A stretch of DNA of 5,802 nucleotides, taken from assembly GCA_964618405.1 (NCBI GenBank), contig CAZUAY010000251.1, positions 1-5,802 of the forward strand, given 5' to 3'. Both the position numbers and the translations under genes were made by a program. Source of the stretch: JBBQIY01 sp964618405 (GTDB lineage Bacteria > Verrucomicrobiota > Kiritimatiellia > RFP12 > UBA3636). Each line of letters opens with the position of its first letter. Within the stretch, counting starts at the first letter, position 1. A model generated the notes under the pieces. It did no database searches. It had not been told where the DNA came from and saw only the letters and a list, made by a program, of their open reading frames with translations. Positions 4,871 to 5,802 of the stretch are shown here, in pieces.

Positions 4871-5146
4871 ATGAATATCAGAAAAATTGAATTTATGGCG
4901 ATGTTGATCGGTATTTCTGCGTTTATAGTGATGGTGTCTTCAATCCTAATAGGAGCCCAGAATGATCAACCAAACGTAGCGAGACATATCAAATGGTTTG
5001 CTTTTCCAGCGGCTACTGTCATGGGAATGTGCAGTGTTGTACCAATGGCATTACGTTTTTATCATGACAAACGCGAGTCCCTATCAGGTAAGCAGTCAGG
5101 GCTAGTCGTCAATAAGCAAAATAAAAAAAATAGGAGACAGGCGTGA
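4871..5146 (+). CDS. Small two-pass membrane protein in the RHS insert
   Basis: The product is 91 aa from ATG 4871. A GTG at 4847 would add 8 residues, but its upstream sequence is no better. GGGA at 4857-4860 is only a weak ribosome binding site. Hydrophobic segments lie at residues 8-28 (FMAMLIGISAFIVMVSSILIG) and 43-62 (FAFPAATVMGMCSVVPMAL), followed by a strongly basic tail ending NKQNKKNRRQA. Base composition is low at the start (18/60 G+C at 4861-4920), unlike the RHS pieces on either side. The TGA stop overlaps the GTG start of the downstream RHS fragment (GTGA, 5143-5146), which suggests co-translation. No family is recognised. With the 129-aa gene it forms a two-gene membrane cassette on the same strand. 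Confidence 0.65.
   Translation: MNIRKIEFMAMLIGISAFIVMVSSILIGAQNDQPNVARHIKWFAFPAATVMGMCSVVPMALRFYHDKRESLSGKQSGLVVNKQNKKNRRQA
5132..5137 (+). promoter_or_regulatory. Ribosome binding site for the downstream RHS fragment
   Basis: AGGAGA lies 5 nt before GTG 5143 and inside the end of the preceding gene. With the GTGA start/stop overlap it makes translation of the downstream RHS fragment plausible. Confidence 0.5.
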
Positions 5147-5733
5147 GTGGCGAGTATTTTTACGGTGGCGACGAGGTCAACGCCGCTTCTGCCGTCATGA
5201 AGGAACTCGATATCACTGCTGTTGTGAATCCTCCCGGCACCAACGATGCCGACCTCGGTCAGTCCGTGACGGGTAAGGTCTACGTGGCAAAGTCTCCCGA
5301 GACGTTCACGTATGATGACGACGGGAACATGCTCAGCGATGGACGATTTGTCTACACCTGGGATGGGGAGAATCGGCTGGTGTCTGTTGAAACATCGGCT
5401 GCTGGTGTTTCCGCAGGAGCCGTGCGTGTCAGAGTGGAGTACACTTACGACAATCGCATCCGCCGAATCGGAAAAGAAATTTCTCATTTTGAAAACGATA
5501 CATGGACTGTGGCAGAGTCTCGCTCTTTCGTGTATGATGGGTGGAACATGATCCGGGAAACAATCCGCAATCAGCAATCGGCAATCAGCAATTCCCTTGT
5601 CTGGGGGTTGGATCTCTCCGGCTCCCTCCAAGGCGCGGGCGGCGTTGGCGGATTGTTAGCGGTCATATCCCCTCTACCTCTGGGAGGTAACCGTTCACGG
5701 GGTATAAGCGACCCCGATTTATTTGAAGCATAG
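5143..5733 (+). CDS. RHS repeat-associated core protein, downstream fragment
   Basis: This 196-aa frame has a GTG start supported by AGGAGA 5 nt upstream and overlaps the previous stop. It continues the RHS core begun at 4129: FTYDDDGNMLSDGRFVYTWDGENRLV (55-80) and YTYDNRIRRIGKEI (100-113) are YD-type repeats, then FVYDGWNMIRETI (129-141) and LVWGLDLSGSLQGAGGVGGL (152-171), a conserved RHS core segment. Residues about 140-151 (TIRNQQSAISNS) come from a heptad DNA repeat in frame. After GGLLAV (174) the usual continuation of the core, with its DPxGL-type end and variable tip, is missing. It is replaced by ISPLPLGGNRSRGISDPDLFEA, read from a hairpin-rich sequence. The fragment lacks both the bulk of the shell and any toxin tip, so it is probably not a functional RHS effector even if translated. 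Confidence 0.8.
   Translation: MSGEYFYGGDEVNAASAVMKELDITAVVNPPGTNDADLGQSVTGKVYVAKSPETFTYDDDGNMLSDGRFVYTWDGENRLVSVETSAAGVSAGAVRVRVEYTYDNRIRRIGKEISHFENDTWTVAESRSFVYDGWNMIRETIRNQQSAISNSLVWGLDLSGSLQGAGGVGGLLAVISPLPLGGNRSRGISDPDLFEA
5562..5596. repeat. Heptad array AATCAGC x5 inside the RHS frame
   Basis: AATCCGC, AATCAGC, AATCGGC, AATCAGC and AATTCCC are five in-register 7-bp units, the outer two diverged. The array is read through in frame between the YDGWNMIRET and LVWGLDLSG segments of the RHS core. Confidence 0.82.
5675..5716. repeat. Paired hairpins replacing the RHS C-terminus
   Basis: TACCTC, loop TGG, GAGGTA (5675-5689) and CGGGGT, 7-nt loop, ACCCCG (5698-5716) are two perfect 6-bp stems in sequence that starts right after the last recognisable RHS codons. 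The two-hairpin layout resembles the 58-bp element, but the sequence is unrelated. It may be part of another dispersed element running to the window end. Confidence 0.5.
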
Positions 5734-5751
5734 CACTGTGGCGGCAGTAAT

Positions 5752-5786
5752 GTCCAGCGCAAAAAAAAATATTTTTTGGGCTGGAC
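5752..5786. terminator. Long A/T-cored hairpin, terminator or element end
   Basis: GTCCAGC (5752-5758) and GCTGGAC (5780-5786) form a perfect 7-bp stem. They enclose an A run and a T run (5761-5777) that can extend the pairing past a short mismatch. It follows the RHS fragment stop by about 20 bp, so it could end that transcript. No T run follows the stem, so it may equally be an end of a dispersed element cut by the window edge. Confidence 0.45.
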
Positions 5787-5802
5787 TCGGCGCCGTGAAT
5801 GT

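Noticed and set aside
5062..5631. Minus-strand frame of 189 codons opposite the RHS fragment
   Set aside because: The plus strand encodes recognisable YD repeats and RHS core over the same bases, so this is a shadow.

Overview
The window reads as accessory or intergenic-rich DNA from a bacterium of moderate G+C content, most likely of the Verrucomicrobiota / Kiritimatiellota / Lentisphaerota type. That placement is an inference. It rests on the style of the RHS (YD-repeat) core protein, which has YTWDGENRL and LVWGLDLSGSLQGAGGVGGL segments, and on the abundance of 7-bp intergenic repeats. No rRNA or other phylogenetic marker is present to confirm it.

Layout. Positions 1-297 hold a short signal-peptide-like reading frame and two copies, one partial, of a 58-bp double-hairpin element embedded in heptad repeats. 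Positions 298-1576 (minus strand) carry an ECF sigma factor gene followed by a gene for a small single-pass membrane protein, probably its regulatory partner. The 232-bp gap between them is almost wholly repeats. Positions 1577-1872 hold a candidate promoter for the sigma gene, a hairpin and more heptads. Positions 1873-3771 (minus strand) encode a full-length glutamine-dependent NAD+ synthetase (NadE) with a strong ribosome binding site and an extended -10 promoter. Positions 3905-4095 hold two more 58-bp elements, inverted relative to the left pair. Positions 4129-5733 (plus strand) are a broken RHS core gene. It is split by a low-G+C insert with two small membrane-protein genes, carries an in-frame heptad array, and ends in a multi-hairpin sequence instead of its normal C-terminus.

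The sigma factor and the membrane protein probably act as one signalling unit, with nadE an independent housekeeping gene. The most interesting material is not a gene. It is a two-part repeat system: 58-bp elements with conserved stems and variable loops, and five related flavours of heptad arrays. Heptad arrays touch the stop codon of every minus-strand gene and supply the last codons and stop of nadE. The second interesting locus is the RHS gene remodelled by an inserted membrane-protein cassette.
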